Below are positions 54,912 through 64,000 of a stretch of 64,000 nt of DNA, piece by piece. The stretch is from NCBI GenBank assembly GCA_029339195.1, contig JAPTJF010000004.1, forward strand, positions 434,001 to 498,000. The letters run 5' to 3'. The notes beneath the pieces were generated by a model. It worked only from the letters and a program-made list of their open reading frames with translations. It had not been told where the DNA came from and did not search any database. Numbering within the stretch: position 1 is the stretch's first letter; every line of letters begins with the position of its first letter. The DNA comes from Micractinium sp. NFX-FRZ (Eukaryota > Chlorophyta > Trebouxiophyceae > Chlorellales > Chlorellaceae). Both the position numbers and the translations under genes were made by a program.

Positions 54912-56126
54912 GCTGGCCGCGCTCCAAGTCCCAAAGGTGTAGCTGGCAAACGGAGTGCGGCGTGGCGCGCTCCTGCGGCAGCGCTTTGGCGGCCCGCCGG
55001 CGGTGCGGGTGCCAGCGGCTGGGGTGTAGCGCTAGCACCGGGGGTCGGGCTGGGAGGAGCGCCTTGTTGTTCGAGTGTTTGATGCACGTGTTGAGGGTGA
55101 CCGCAAGGCCACTGGGAGTGCAACAGAGTGCGGGTTGCCCGACTTCAAGTCGAGCGGTAGTGCGGAAGTTGTGCGAGAGCCTCCCAGCGGCTTGGGACAG
55201 GCTGGCACGAATAGGGCAATTGCTTGAAAGGGTGTCGAGGGCCGGGAAGCCGGAAGTTAGCAGTTCCCAGGTGTCGTGAACTTGGGATTGCTCTCTCTGT
55301 TTCGAGTTGCAGACCAGCTGAATTGATCGAGCAGGGGGGTATAATTGGTTGACTGTAAGCGGGTGCCAGGCTGTGCGTTGCCGAACCCCCAAAAACCCTA
55401 GCCGGCTTGCAAGCCCTGCTCGGCGTGTCGGCCAAAGTGCGCTCATGGTGTACAGAGACTTGATGATGCACTTTGATATGGCCGCAAGTCCTGGGAATGA
55501 GACACATGGCGCCTACCGCCGCCACAGCCGGCGGCACTTTGCAGCTGGCAGGCCACTGGCCACTTGCAGCTGCCTCATGCACACCGGTGACCGGCCTTGC
55601 CCCCCACCGGCACTGCCATGCGGTTAGTGGTTTGAGTTTACACAATTACAGCGACATACTGAAGAGAGCCGTGCATCAGCAACCTGAATGGAGGCAACCT
55701 GAATCAGATGCAAGTGTTCATCAGTGCCTCCTGGGTCATTGTGCTTTAGCCAGGTTTCCAAGCTTGCACACCATCTGGGAAGGAAAGGCAGCAGCCGACG
55801 GCCATGTATGTGCTGTATGTCGAAGTCGCGTGATGCCAGCAGTTGAGCGGGGCGACAAGTCGGCTTGAATGCAGGGCGGGTGGCATGTCTGCCCTTTCTG
55901 ATGAGGTCACTGTGCGTGATGATCTTCACTCAGGCTGACACATACTAAACCAGAGGTTGCACTGATTTATGAACTGCAAGAGCACCCTGTAGTGCAGGCG
56001 CTGATGTCACGACATGCCCCGCCGTGCCCCGCCGTTCACCGCCTGCCGCCCCCACCCAACTGGGTCGGTTTGCAACCGCTGGGCCACGATCGCGCTTCCA
56101 TATTCACCACGCTGCTGGTATCGAAC
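54912..56126. promoter_or_regulatory. Divergent upstream region, LRR gene / SixA-like phosphatase
   Basis: 1.2 kb between divergent starts. No coding exon was recognised apart from the possible upstream extension of the phosphatase transit peptide (in-frame ATG at 56004). Confidence 0.5.
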
Positions 56127-58230
56127 ATGAATAGCAGCCTGGCGCAGCGCGGCACACAGTGGGCGGCACTTCGGCGACCTGCAGGAAACAGGTCGGCGCG
56201 GCAGCGGCAGCATGTTTGCTGTCAGGCATCAGCAGCAGGGCCGATCAGGTGAGGGCTGCAGGAGGAGGAGCCTAGGAGGGGCCAGTCCGGCCTTGCGAGC
56301 GACATGTTGGCCTCTTCACGCCCTATGCACTGAATTGCTGATCAGCAGGCGATGCTGTCGATTGTAGATTGGCCAGGGCAAAGGCGGGGGACAGCCGCTG
56401 CTGCCAGCCGCCACCGCCGCCGCCGCCGCCGCTGAGTGACACGCTCGTGCGGCGCCGCAGCCGAGCTCCCTCTGTCTGCCGCCTGCTCCTCTTGCTGCAC
56501 CACACTGCCGCAGGCGGTTGATCCTCATGCGGCACGCCGAGAGCGAGGCAGCAGGGCGAGTGAGGGACCACGATCGGGAGATCACGCAGGAGGGTGCGGA
56601 GTCGGCACAGCAGGTGAGCGGTGCCTTTACGTGGAGCTCCGGCCCCAACACCTACCTCCCAGGTTCTGGCCCAAGTGTATATCTTTCCACCTGGGCAGGG
56701 CATGCACCAGGCATGCACACCCAAGCTCCCCGCCTCCAGAGTGGTTGACAGGCTGCCTGCCGTCTTTGATGCTCACTCCCCTGCTTGAGGCCTGCCGCTG
56801 CTCCCTCGGCTCCGCCTGAGGAGCCCCATCCCTGCCAGCCGGCACGTGCCTTGCAGAGAAACCGCCAGCAGCAGCCTTTAAGCAGCCTTCAAGCACTGCC
56901 TCTGCCAGCCTCTTCCAGCGCTGCCTGGGCTGTCTGTCAACCCCCGGCCCCTCCTCTCAAAACGTGCCTATGCCCGGCGCTACCTCCCGCCCGCCCCTCC
57001 CGCTTGCCCGCAGGTGGCGCGGCAGCTGGCAGCGCTAGAGGGCTGGGTGCCCCAGGTTGTTGTGTGCAGCAACGCGCAGCGCACGCGGCAGACACTGGAC
57101 CAGATGCAGGCGGCGCTGCCCGAGCTGGCAGACGCGGACGCACACTTCCTGGTGGGTGGGTGTTATGCTGTGCTATGCTATGCTATGCTGTGCTGTGCTG
57201 TGTTGTGCTGTGCTGTGCTGTGCTGTGCTGCGCTGTGCTGTGCTGTACGGCGCTGCGCTGTGCATTCTGTGTTGCACTGTGCTGCGCTGTGTTGTACGCT
57301 CTGCTGCGCGGTGCTGCTTTTGTGTTGCACTGTGCCGTGCTGTGCTGTGCTGCCGCAAGCGCACGCTTCCTGGTTTCATGCCACATCCAGCCTGGCTGGG
57401 CTTTGCAGACACAGCTGGCAGGCGGGCAGGCAGTGCTGTGTGCAGTGCACGCCTGCAGCTCCCCTTCCTGTTCGCCCCTCTTCCGAAGCCTGCACATGTT
57501 CATTCCCGACGCACCATTCCTTTGCTCAACACTTGGCATGCCGCATCATCGAAGTGCAGCAGGTCAGCGGCAGGTCAAAGCCCACTCCTGCTCCACCCTC
57601 CTGCCTGCCCGCCCACCCCGCCCGCCCGCCTGCAGGGCAGCCTGTACACCACGGCAGCGCTGGACGGGCAGACGCGTGCACACCTGGCCGAAATTGTGGC
57701 ATCCGAGGCCGGGGCCTCCCACACCTGTTGCCTGTGCCTGGGGCACAACAAGGGGTGGGAGGAGGCGGCCACTGCCTTTGCGGTGGGTGGGTGGGGCGGG
57801 GGAGGGCTCAACAAGGGGTGGGAGGAGGCGGCCACTGGCTTTGCGGTGGGTGGGTGGGGCGGGGAAGGGCAGGGAAGAGGAGAGGTCGGTGGGCGGGAGG
57901 GGGCGGGGGGCAGGGTAGGGAGGGCCTGGGGCGGCAGTGCAGCGCAGCCCACAGGACGCACTGCCTGATGTGGGCGCTGAAACAACCCGTCAGCCTTGTT
58001 TGTGCCCTCCCCAGCCTGCCTGCTGGCCGCCGACTCCCCTCGTTGCCAGGGCATCAGGTGGCTGCCGCCACTCACACCCCCCCGCTCGCCTCGCTCTTCC
58101 CTCCCAGCAGGGCGAAACCGTGCGGCTGGGCAACTCGCATGCGGCGCTGCTGGAGGGGCGGGGCGCCAGCTGGGGCGAGGCGCTGCAGGACGGCGCGGGC
58201 TGGCGGCTGGTGCGCGTGCTGCAGCCCTGA
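56127..58230 (+). CDS. SixA-like histidine phosphatase (phosphoglycerate-mutase superfamily), probably organellar
   Basis: Exons: 56127-56248, 56514-56613, 57014-57151, 57636-57782, 58111-58230; 208 aa. The catalytic RHG-type motif is LILMRHAESE (His48) and the second active-site His is in CLGHNKGWEEAA (His157). WVPQVVVCSNAQRTRQTL and YTTAALDGQT are also typical of plant SixA-like proteins. The first 40 residues are Arg/Ser/Ala-rich without acidic residues (MNSSLAQRGTQWAALRRPAG), as in a chloroplast or mitochondrial transit peptide. An in-frame ATG at 56004 is an alternative start. Substrate unknown; the family removes phosphate from phosphohistidine or small phosphoesters. The exon 4 end is duplicated 63 bp downstream with an intact donor, which would add 21 residues in frame. 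The last acceptor is CAGCAG, so an extra Gln is possible. Confidence 0.88.
57163..57353 (+). repeat. Degenerate (TGTGC)n pentanucleotide array
   Basis: About 190 bp of TGTGC/TGCGC/TATGC units directly after the exon 3 donor of the phosphatase gene. Confidence 0.9.
57747..57872 (+). repeat. 63-bp tandem duplication across exon 4 end and donor
   Basis: Units 57747-57809 and 57810-57872 are nearly identical. Each holds AACAAGGGGTGGGAGGAGGC, the exon end and GCG|GTGGGTGGG. The second donor lies at 57846. Confidence 0.95.
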
Positions 58231-58316
58231 GGCGGGCGGGCGGGCCTCCGCGCCCCCATCTGTGCATGCGCCATGTTGAACTGAACAACAAGGTTTCGTG
58301 CGCCCCCCTCCAACTC

Positions 58317-58321
58317 TGTAA
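58317..58321 (+). terminator. Candidate poly(A) signal TGTAA (SixA-like phosphatase)
   Basis: TGTAA 87 bp after the stop codon at 58230. Confidence 0.6.
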
Positions 58322-58432
58322 CTCTCCCTTCCTGCCCATGCCTCGCACGCGCTGTGCTGCTTAGGCAGCCGTCCCCACAGTCACAGTCTCCTCCGCACAG
58401 CACCCCAGCCGAGCACGCTTCCTTGCATTCTG

Positions 58433-58437
58433 TTACA
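58433..58437 (-). terminator. Candidate poly(A) signal TGTAA (CCT-motif gene)
   Basis: Minus-strand TGTAA about 115 bp from the opposing signal of the phosphatase gene. It lies 1.7 kb past the CCT-gene stop. Confidence 0.4.
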
Positions 58438-60174
58438 CAAACGACGGGGGGAGGCACAGGACAGGCAGACGGGTGGGGTGGGGTGGGGTGGGCCGTCCAA
58501 ACCGAGGAGAGCAGGGGTGGTACCGTGGGGTGAGTGCAGGGGGTGGTACTGCGGGAGGGGGGTCGGAAAAAGGGGACACAGATGCGGGGGAGAGAAGGAG
58601 CATGCCGTTGGTTCTTTCAAACTCTTTCAAATGGAGGCGCATGTGGTTGCAGGGTGCGGGTTATTAATGGGAACGGGGCGGCTGAAAGGGGGGACGGGGC
58701 GGCTGGTACGGGGTCGGGTGGGGAGGGGCGGCGCGGCGCAGCGAAGCGCCGTGCGGGGAGGGTCCAACGGGGCTGCGCTGCGCACGCTGTGCCCCAGCAA
58801 AGCTGAGATTCGGCAAAAGGCAAGCGTTGGGGTGGGGCTGGGCACGCGGGGCTTGAGGGGGGGAAGGGCCCGGCGTGCACACAAAACTCAGGCGGGGTGG
58901 GTGCGACTGGGCGACTGAAACCACCGCGAGCGGGAGCAGCAGAAGGCAAGACGGGGGTCGGTGGGGGAGGATGCCCGTCTGCTGGGAGGGAGGGTACACA
59001 CACACGGAGCAGGAAAACAAGGAGAAGGGGCCAGAGCGTGGAAAAGGGTGGCAGCGCCGTCGTAAGGCGTGGCTGCGCACTGTGCAAGGGAGGGGAGGGG
59101 GCTGCTTCGTCGGCAGCGGCTGCTTCGTCGGCAGTGGGAAAAACAGGCGGGAGCCCGGGCGGGAGCCCAAAAAACACAGAGACAAAGACACACGTGCCGC
59201 GCGCGCGTGGCGGGGTGCCCGCGCGTGCGGTGGGAGAAAAGGGGTGGAGGCGGGGGGAGGGCGGAGGGACTCTCAAAAATGGGAGCGGGGGGGCGGCTCC
59301 CTAAGACGTGCAAATGAAAGGGGACGAGGGCATCTGCTGGCCCTTAACCAAAGCATTTTGAAATCTCAGGAGTGTTCAGGGGGTGGGTGGGATAAAAGTA
59401 GGCAAAACCAAGAAGGGCCCAGGGGGGGGAGGGGCGCCGGCCAGTGCAAGGGGGAGCTTGGGGGGGCGGGCTCAGTAGGGGGGGAAGAAAGGCGGCCGTG
59501 GGAGGGGGGACCGTGAGAGCTACGGAAGCCGGAGGGGGGGGAGCGGCAAGCTCTGATAGGCGGAAAAACGCTGGAATGGGTGGGGTGGGGGTGGGGAAGG
59601 GGGGCCAAGTTTTTTCGGGCGGCTTTCCTTGGGACCAAGCCAGCTGGCGCCACAGGTGGGGGGGGGAGCGACGGCGCCAGGGATAAAAAAGAATGCATGC
59701 CACAGTTGGCATTAGGCGTGATGCAGACAGGCAAAGAAGAGCTACTCGGGTTGCTGTTTTTTGTGTGTTTTGTGGGGCTTGTTGGGTGTGTGCAAAGCAA
59801 AAAGTGGAGAGGGAGCGGTCATTGATCAGGAAAGGAGTGCTGTGTGTGGAGTGGGGGGGGGGAGCGGGAGGGAGGAGGGGGCCGGTGGGGGAGGCGTGTG
59901 CAGGGTGCAGGGAATGCATGAAATGAATAACCAAATGTTGGACAGGGGGGTGGTGCAAAGGGATTTCCAGGGCAGGGGGCGACCCCCTTTGGGGGGGGGG
60001 AGGGGGAGCCCCCGGGTGAGCCGACGGTTCTGCACGAGACGGGGTGCGTGCTGGGAAATCTGGGGACGGTGTCAGGTGGCGGGGGCCGAGGGGGCCGCCA
60101 GCGTGGCGCGCGGTGGCGGCGCGGCGCGGCGCCAGCCTTGCACAATGGGTGCAGGCAGGCGGCGCTGCGCGTGC

Positions 60175-61506
60175 TCAGACGCAGATCGCAGCGGGCACAG
60201 CGCGGTCCATCATCATCATCATCAGCTCCTCCTCCTCTTCCTCCTCCTCCTCCTCCTCCGCCAGCTCAGCGCCCTGGGCCTGGGCAGCCGCCAGCAGCAG
60301 CTCGTACTCTGCCTTGGTCACAAACCGCCCCTTGATGCGGGGGCGCTTGTCGGCTGAGACCTTGCGGGCGGGGTAGGAGACCTTGCGGTCGGAGGACTTG
60401 CGCTGGGCGGCGCGGCGCTGCGCGTCGCGCACGCGGGTGGCCGCCGCCGCCGCCTCCTTGGCGCGCCGCGCCTCCTCCGCCGCCGCGCACGAGGGCGCGG
60501 CCGCCGTGCCTGCCGGCACGGGCGCGCCGTGGCTGGGCTGTGCGGCGGCGCTGAGGGAGGCCGCCAGGTCGGCGGTGGAGGGGATGGCGGCGGTGACTGC
60601 GCTCAGCTGGGTGCCACGCATCTGGAAGGGGTGCGCGCCGCCGCCGACGCTGCGCCAGGCGGTCAACACGCTGCCAAAGTCCAGCTGCAGGCGCAGGCCC
60701 GTGGGGCCCATCGGCAGGGGTGCAGGGGCGGGTGTCTGCAAGGGGGTGGGGCCAGGGAGGGTGGTGGGGTGAGCAGGGGAGGGACGCGAGACGATGGAGA
60801 GCAGACCCTAGGGCTGGGCTTGGCCGTGGCGGGCGACCGCCGGCAAAAGGACCCCCCAGTTGTACACCTGCTGCCAAGCGTCACACACCTGCTGAGTTCG
60901 CTGCAGATCTCCGAGCGGGAAGTCAGCCAGCCCTGTGAGCTGCTCCAGCCTGCACGTGGGGGAGGGGCAAAAGAGGGGTTCTCGCGGGTGCGCAAGCGAA
61001 GCAGATACGGAAGCACTCAGGAGGTCCCGGGGGGCGAAACGAGCTTCCGGAAGGCGTGCAGGATGGCAGGGAGCAAGCAAGCAGGGCACCGGAGCGCACC
61101 TGGAGCAGGCATCGTCGCTGGAGAAGGAGCTAGTTGCCTGCATGGGGGAACGAGGAGCCCGAGGTGAGCCAGCAGCCCCCAAACGACTGCTTCCTCACAA
61201 TGTACTTCTCACAAACAAGCGACAGCGCCGCTGCGTTGCAACATGCAGCGCCCACCTCGGCGGAGCCCTCGAAGCTAATCTCGGGCAGAAACAGCGAGGT
61301 GGCGGCGTCTAGGCTGCTCGAAGGGCTGAGACGGTGCTGCGGGACAGTCAGGAAGTCGTCTGCAAGAAGCGAGCGCAGCGGGGGGAGCGTTGGAAGTCGG
61401 CAGGAGGCCCAAGCGGCGAACCAGGTTGTGTTGCAGGCCTCCCTTGCGTGCCTTGCTTACCATCAAAGTCGGTGGTGAACAGAAAGGCGTTGCCGCACGA
61501 GGACAT
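60175..61506 (-). CDS. CCT-motif family protein (putative transcriptional regulator)
   Basis: Exons: 61506-61461, 61359-61256, 61137-61100, 60949-60889, 60735-60175; 269 aa. The CCT motif lies at about residues 183-223, as DRKVSYPARKVSADKRPR followed by IKGRF, a clear match to the conserved basic RKxxYxxRKxxAxxRPRxKGRF core. Upstream at about 100-113, LQLDFGSVLTAWRS resembles the short conserved block found before the CCT motif in several plant CCT proteins. No B-box or response-regulator domain is present, so it belongs with CCT-only proteins; these act in the nucleus in light, clock or plastid gene control. The C-terminus has a run of Glu (about 12) followed by five Met, encoded by TCC and CAT repeats. 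A second in-frame donor 21 bp past exon 4 (60868) would add VCDAWQQ. The first exon is uncertain because the frame stays open upstream to an acceptor-like site. Confidence 0.85.
60204..60262 (-). repeat. Trinucleotide runs encoding poly-Met and poly-Glu
   Basis: CAT and TCC repeats on the plus strand inside the CCT-motif gene's last exon. They translate as about twelve Glu and five Met. Confidence 0.9.
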
Positions 61507-62651
61507 ATTTTTGGGGCTGGCGTTGTGTCGACAACCCTGTGCAGAGCAAACGCAGTATGCAAACCTGAAGTGAACGAGAACAAGAATGTAATACGCAGGG
61601 GGGAAGAGGGGGTGCCAGGGGCGCCGCGCAGACAAGTTGGGGGCTCGTCGGCCTGCCAAGTCGGTAGCGCATGCGAGCTGGACATTGCTAACCCATCGGA
61701 AAGGAGATGGTACTGCAGTGGCGGACAGCTCGGGGGTGTCAGATCTAGGAGGGAGGGCGCGGGGTTACTGTAAGCACCACCCTTGCAGCGTCGCTGCCGG
61801 CAGCCGGCACTGCCGTCGGCGCACACCGCTGTCCCCGCACCCACCAACCTCCTGAATTTGTCTACCCACTGCGCTGCCTGCCTTCCCAAATACCAGGAGT
61901 TGATCAGCGCACGGTGGGCAAGGTGCAGCATGGAGGACAGCGTGCTGCCCATGTCAACCCCTCGAAGACTGCACAGTCCCGCACCGTACCAAAGGTGCGG
62001 CAGCGGGCAAAACCATCGAGCGCGGCGCAGCAGGGGCAGCCCTTGCCATGCATTCTATTACTGCTGCCAACTGACTCCCACTTGACAGGAGGAAGATTTA
62101 TGCGGGTGCTCATCCAGCCAGCCCTCAGGCCATGCTACCCAAGTCACTGGCCCAGGTGGAAGTGAACGACGGGGTGCACACTTGCCTCCGTAAGCTGGCG
62201 GGGGCGGCTGACGCGATGGCCGGGCTGGCAACGGGTGTGCCATCCACAGCGTGTGCGTGTGTGCAGCCGTGCAGCCAGCTGGTCACAGCCGCCCCAAAGC
62301 GCACGCTCCCATATAGCGGCCCATTGCGGGGCAGGGGCGCGGCCGCTCCCAGAGCCGCCGCCGCTCCCAGCCGCCGCCGGCAGGGTGCGCATGTAGTGCC
62401 TCTAGCATTCTTTACCGTGACAGGCTTGACGTTCCAATTGTTTCCAGCTCAAAGCACGTATTGCAGACGGGGACCGACTGCGAGGGAGGTGAGAAACGAG
62501 CGTGGTTGCCAGCCCCTGCTGCCTGTCGCCGCCGCCGCCTCTTTGAACAATTCCAGTTGCTGCCCGCTTCTTTTGGCAGGGGCGCGAAGTTGCCACGCCC
62601 CTGGAATCGCCCAATTGCAGGCATTCGCTGCCCCTGGCATCTGGGGCATGA
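61507..62651. promoter_or_regulatory. Divergent upstream region, CCT-motif gene / eIF3m
   Basis: 1.1 kb between divergent starts. It probably contains 5' UTRs and perhaps a 5' non-coding exon of the CCT gene. A minus-strand open frame starting at 61952 has no recognisable content. Confidence 0.5.
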
Positions 62652-64000
62652 ATGCGTGCAATGCATGGGACAGCGAGCAGCACAGCTGAGTCCCAGGCCA
62701 TGCTGCGCTTTGAGGCCATGCTGCGCTTCCAGGCGCCGCAACTCAACCTGCGCGAGCCCAGCGATCGAGTGCGCACTGCAATCGCTGCGATGGTGGCTCA
62801 CGCTCAGGTCATCGAGACCTCGGAGGAGGAGGCCTACGTTGCGGTGGCCAAGTACATTGAGGAGCTGCCGGTGAGGGTGATGAGCCGCACGGGCTGCGGG
62901 GCCGGCCCCAGCGCCAGAGCCAGGCGATCACACCTCCAAAGCATGCTGCCACCCGTGCAGGGCGGCCCAGCGGGCTTTGCGGAGGAGTGCGAGCAGCTGT
63001 ATGCGTCGGAGGAGTATGAGAAGCTTCTGGCCAAGTTTGTCTCGGCGCTGGACACGGTGCTGAGCGGCAGCAGCAGCGACCAAGGTGGGCCGCCGCTGCC
63101 GCTCCATCACCGCCGCCGTCGCTGCTGCTCGCTGCCTGCCTACCGCTGTGCCTGGTGGTTGACTTGCATCTACCCCTATTGCTCTGGATGATAACATCAT
63201 GTTTGTGGCACAGCTTGCGTTCCTCGCAGCACTGCACGCTGCATGCACCCTGTGTCGCAACCCGCCGCCGCCCTGCCGGCCCCGCCCGCCCCACCCGCAG
63301 ACCTGGAGTGCTGCCTGAACATGACGTGCCACCTGGTGCCACGGATAGCGCTGCCGGGTGCGGCTGCCGCTGCCCAGCGCCTGGCAGCAGCGCTGGCTGC
63401 CTCCACAGAGACCTGCCCAGACAAGCGCCTGCTGGCGCTGGTCACCCTTTACAATGCCGCATACGACTCTGGCAGCAAGGCAGCCGTGCTTCTTGAGGCG
63501 CTGGGCTATGCCCGCCGTGCCGGCCAGTCAGACGTCATGCTGCCTGTGATCCGCGCGCACGCCGACGGCTGGCCGGCTGAGCTGCAGCTGGGTGCTGACG
63601 GCGAGCGGCGGCTGTACACCGCGTGCGCCGACACGCTGGCGGGGTGCACGCGCAAGCCGCGCACTGCGGCGCGGGAGGCGTACCGCCTCCTGTCCAAGTG
63701 CCTGGCCACTTACGAGGTGAGCTTGTGCGGCCGCGTTCTTGCATGGGCAGCTAGGGGTGGGCGCTTGCTTGCATGGTGGCAGCAAGAGGGTGGGCGCTTG
63801 CTTGCATGGTGGCAGCAAGTGGGTGGGCGCTTGCCTGCACGGGCAGAAAGAGACAGTAGGAAAGCTGCCTGCTGCCTTTGCTTGCTTGCTTGCTGGCTGG
63901 CTCTTTGGGGGGCGGCAATATGGGGCGCCAGCGTGGGCCTCGGCCGTGGCGTCGAGCGGGACGGCATTGGCAGGCGGGAAGCAGCAATGGGGGGGGGGGG
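62652..64000 (+). CDS. Eukaryotic translation initiation factor 3 subunit M (3' end outside window)
   Basis: PCI-domain subunit of eIF3, which helps load the 40S ribosome. Exons in window: 62652-62870, 62961-63084, 63301-63716 (253 codons); the gene continues beyond 64000. Matching segments: LRREPSD-like N-terminus, AEECEQLYASEEYEKLLAKF, then KRLLALVTLYNAAYDSGSKA, followed by LEALGYARRAGQSDVMLPVI and the EAYRLLSKCLATYE block, which lines up with the eIF3m region leading into the PCI domain. The PCI winged helix itself must lie downstream. The ATG at 62652 is followed by another at 62661; either is possible. Divergent from the CCT-motif gene. Confidence 0.88.
63736..63835 (+). repeat. 33-bp tandem repeat in an eIF3m intron
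   Basis: Units 63765-63797 and 63798-63830 differ at one base, with partial copies on both sides (63736-63764 and from 63831). It starts 20 bp after the exon 3 donor. Unlike the other junction repeats, it does not copy exon sequence. Confidence 0.9.

Larger units (their letters stand above)
58231..60174. other. Convergent 3' region; long G-rich (plus strand) tract
   Basis: 1.9 kb between facing stops. Plus-strand TGTAA at 58317-58321 ends the phosphatase mRNA after about 90 bp. Minus-strand TGTAA at 58437-58433 is the first seen for the CCT-motif gene, implying a 1.7-kb 3' UTR. The strand bias is extreme: the plus strand is mostly G and A with many G runs, so the CCT-gene mRNA would be pyrimidine-rich. 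Several long open frames on both strands are low-complexity products of this bias and I do not call them. Confidence 0.55.

Noticed and set aside
57014..58279. 421-codon unspliced frame through the phosphatase gene
   Set aside because: It reads through introns including the TGTGC array (Cys/Ala/Leu repeats). The spliced model alone gives the conserved protein.
58617..59516. Long frames on both strands in the G-rich tract
   Set aside because: Products of extreme base skew (Pro/Ser or Gly/Arg repeats), without motif or start context.
1..64000. Introner-type transposable elements as the source of the introns
   Set aside because: Different introns share no common sequence; similarity is only to their own flanking exon.

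Overview
The window is nuclear DNA from a GC-rich, intron-dense green alga. The gene set fits a chlorophyte, probably a trebouxiophyte of the Chlorella type: a plant-like four-MA3-domain translation regulator, a plant-type mitochondrial calcium uptake protein, a CCT-motif regulator, and candidate TGTAA poly(A) signals at 3' ends. The species is not determined here. I see no rRNA, tRNA, transposon, CRISPR or prokaryotic operon. Thirteen protein genes could be built exon by exon. In every one the splice phases agree from exon to exon. Eleven are complete and two run off the window.

Layout. (1) 1-9700, minus: large ARF-GEF of the GBF1/GNOM class, 3' end missing. (2) 10269-14391, minus: MICU1-like EF-hand protein. 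(3) 14664-20590, plus: CCDC146/MBO2-type ciliary coiled-coil protein, divergent from MICU over only 272 bp. (4) 20762-21900, minus: small secreted phospholipase A2. (5) 22971-30786, minus: PDCD4/MRF-type protein with four MA3 domains. (6) 31496-33480, plus: AP-1 sigma subunit. (7) 34501-36310, minus: unrecognised multispan membrane protein. (8) 37236-42623, minus: MFS transporter. (9) 44450-46516, plus: unrecognised small membrane protein. (10) 48676-54911, minus: leucine-rich-repeat protein with a predicted N-myristoylation site. (11) 56127-58230, plus: SixA-like histidine phosphatase with a probable transit peptide. (12) 60175-61506, minus: CCT-motif protein. (13) 62652-64000, plus: eIF3 subunit m, 3' end missing. 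Genes alternate between close divergent pairs (shared promoters) and convergent pairs. Nothing suggests co-transcription.

Functional themes are vesicle traffic (GBF1-type GEF; AP-1 sigma, part of a coat recruited by Arf), translation initiation (MA3 protein, eIF3m), calcium and membrane biology, and one ciliary gene. These look like coincidental neighbours.

The most unusual property lies in the introns. At least thirteen introns in seven genes carry extra, decayed copies of the end of a neighbouring exon together with its splice junction, often with a still plausible donor or acceptor. In one gene a 63-bp copy is near perfect and would add 21 codons in frame. I read this as serial tandem duplication across exon-intron borders, giving intron growth, decoy splice sites and raw material for alternative exons. 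AG|GCAAG (GC-AG) introns also recur (five clear cases).
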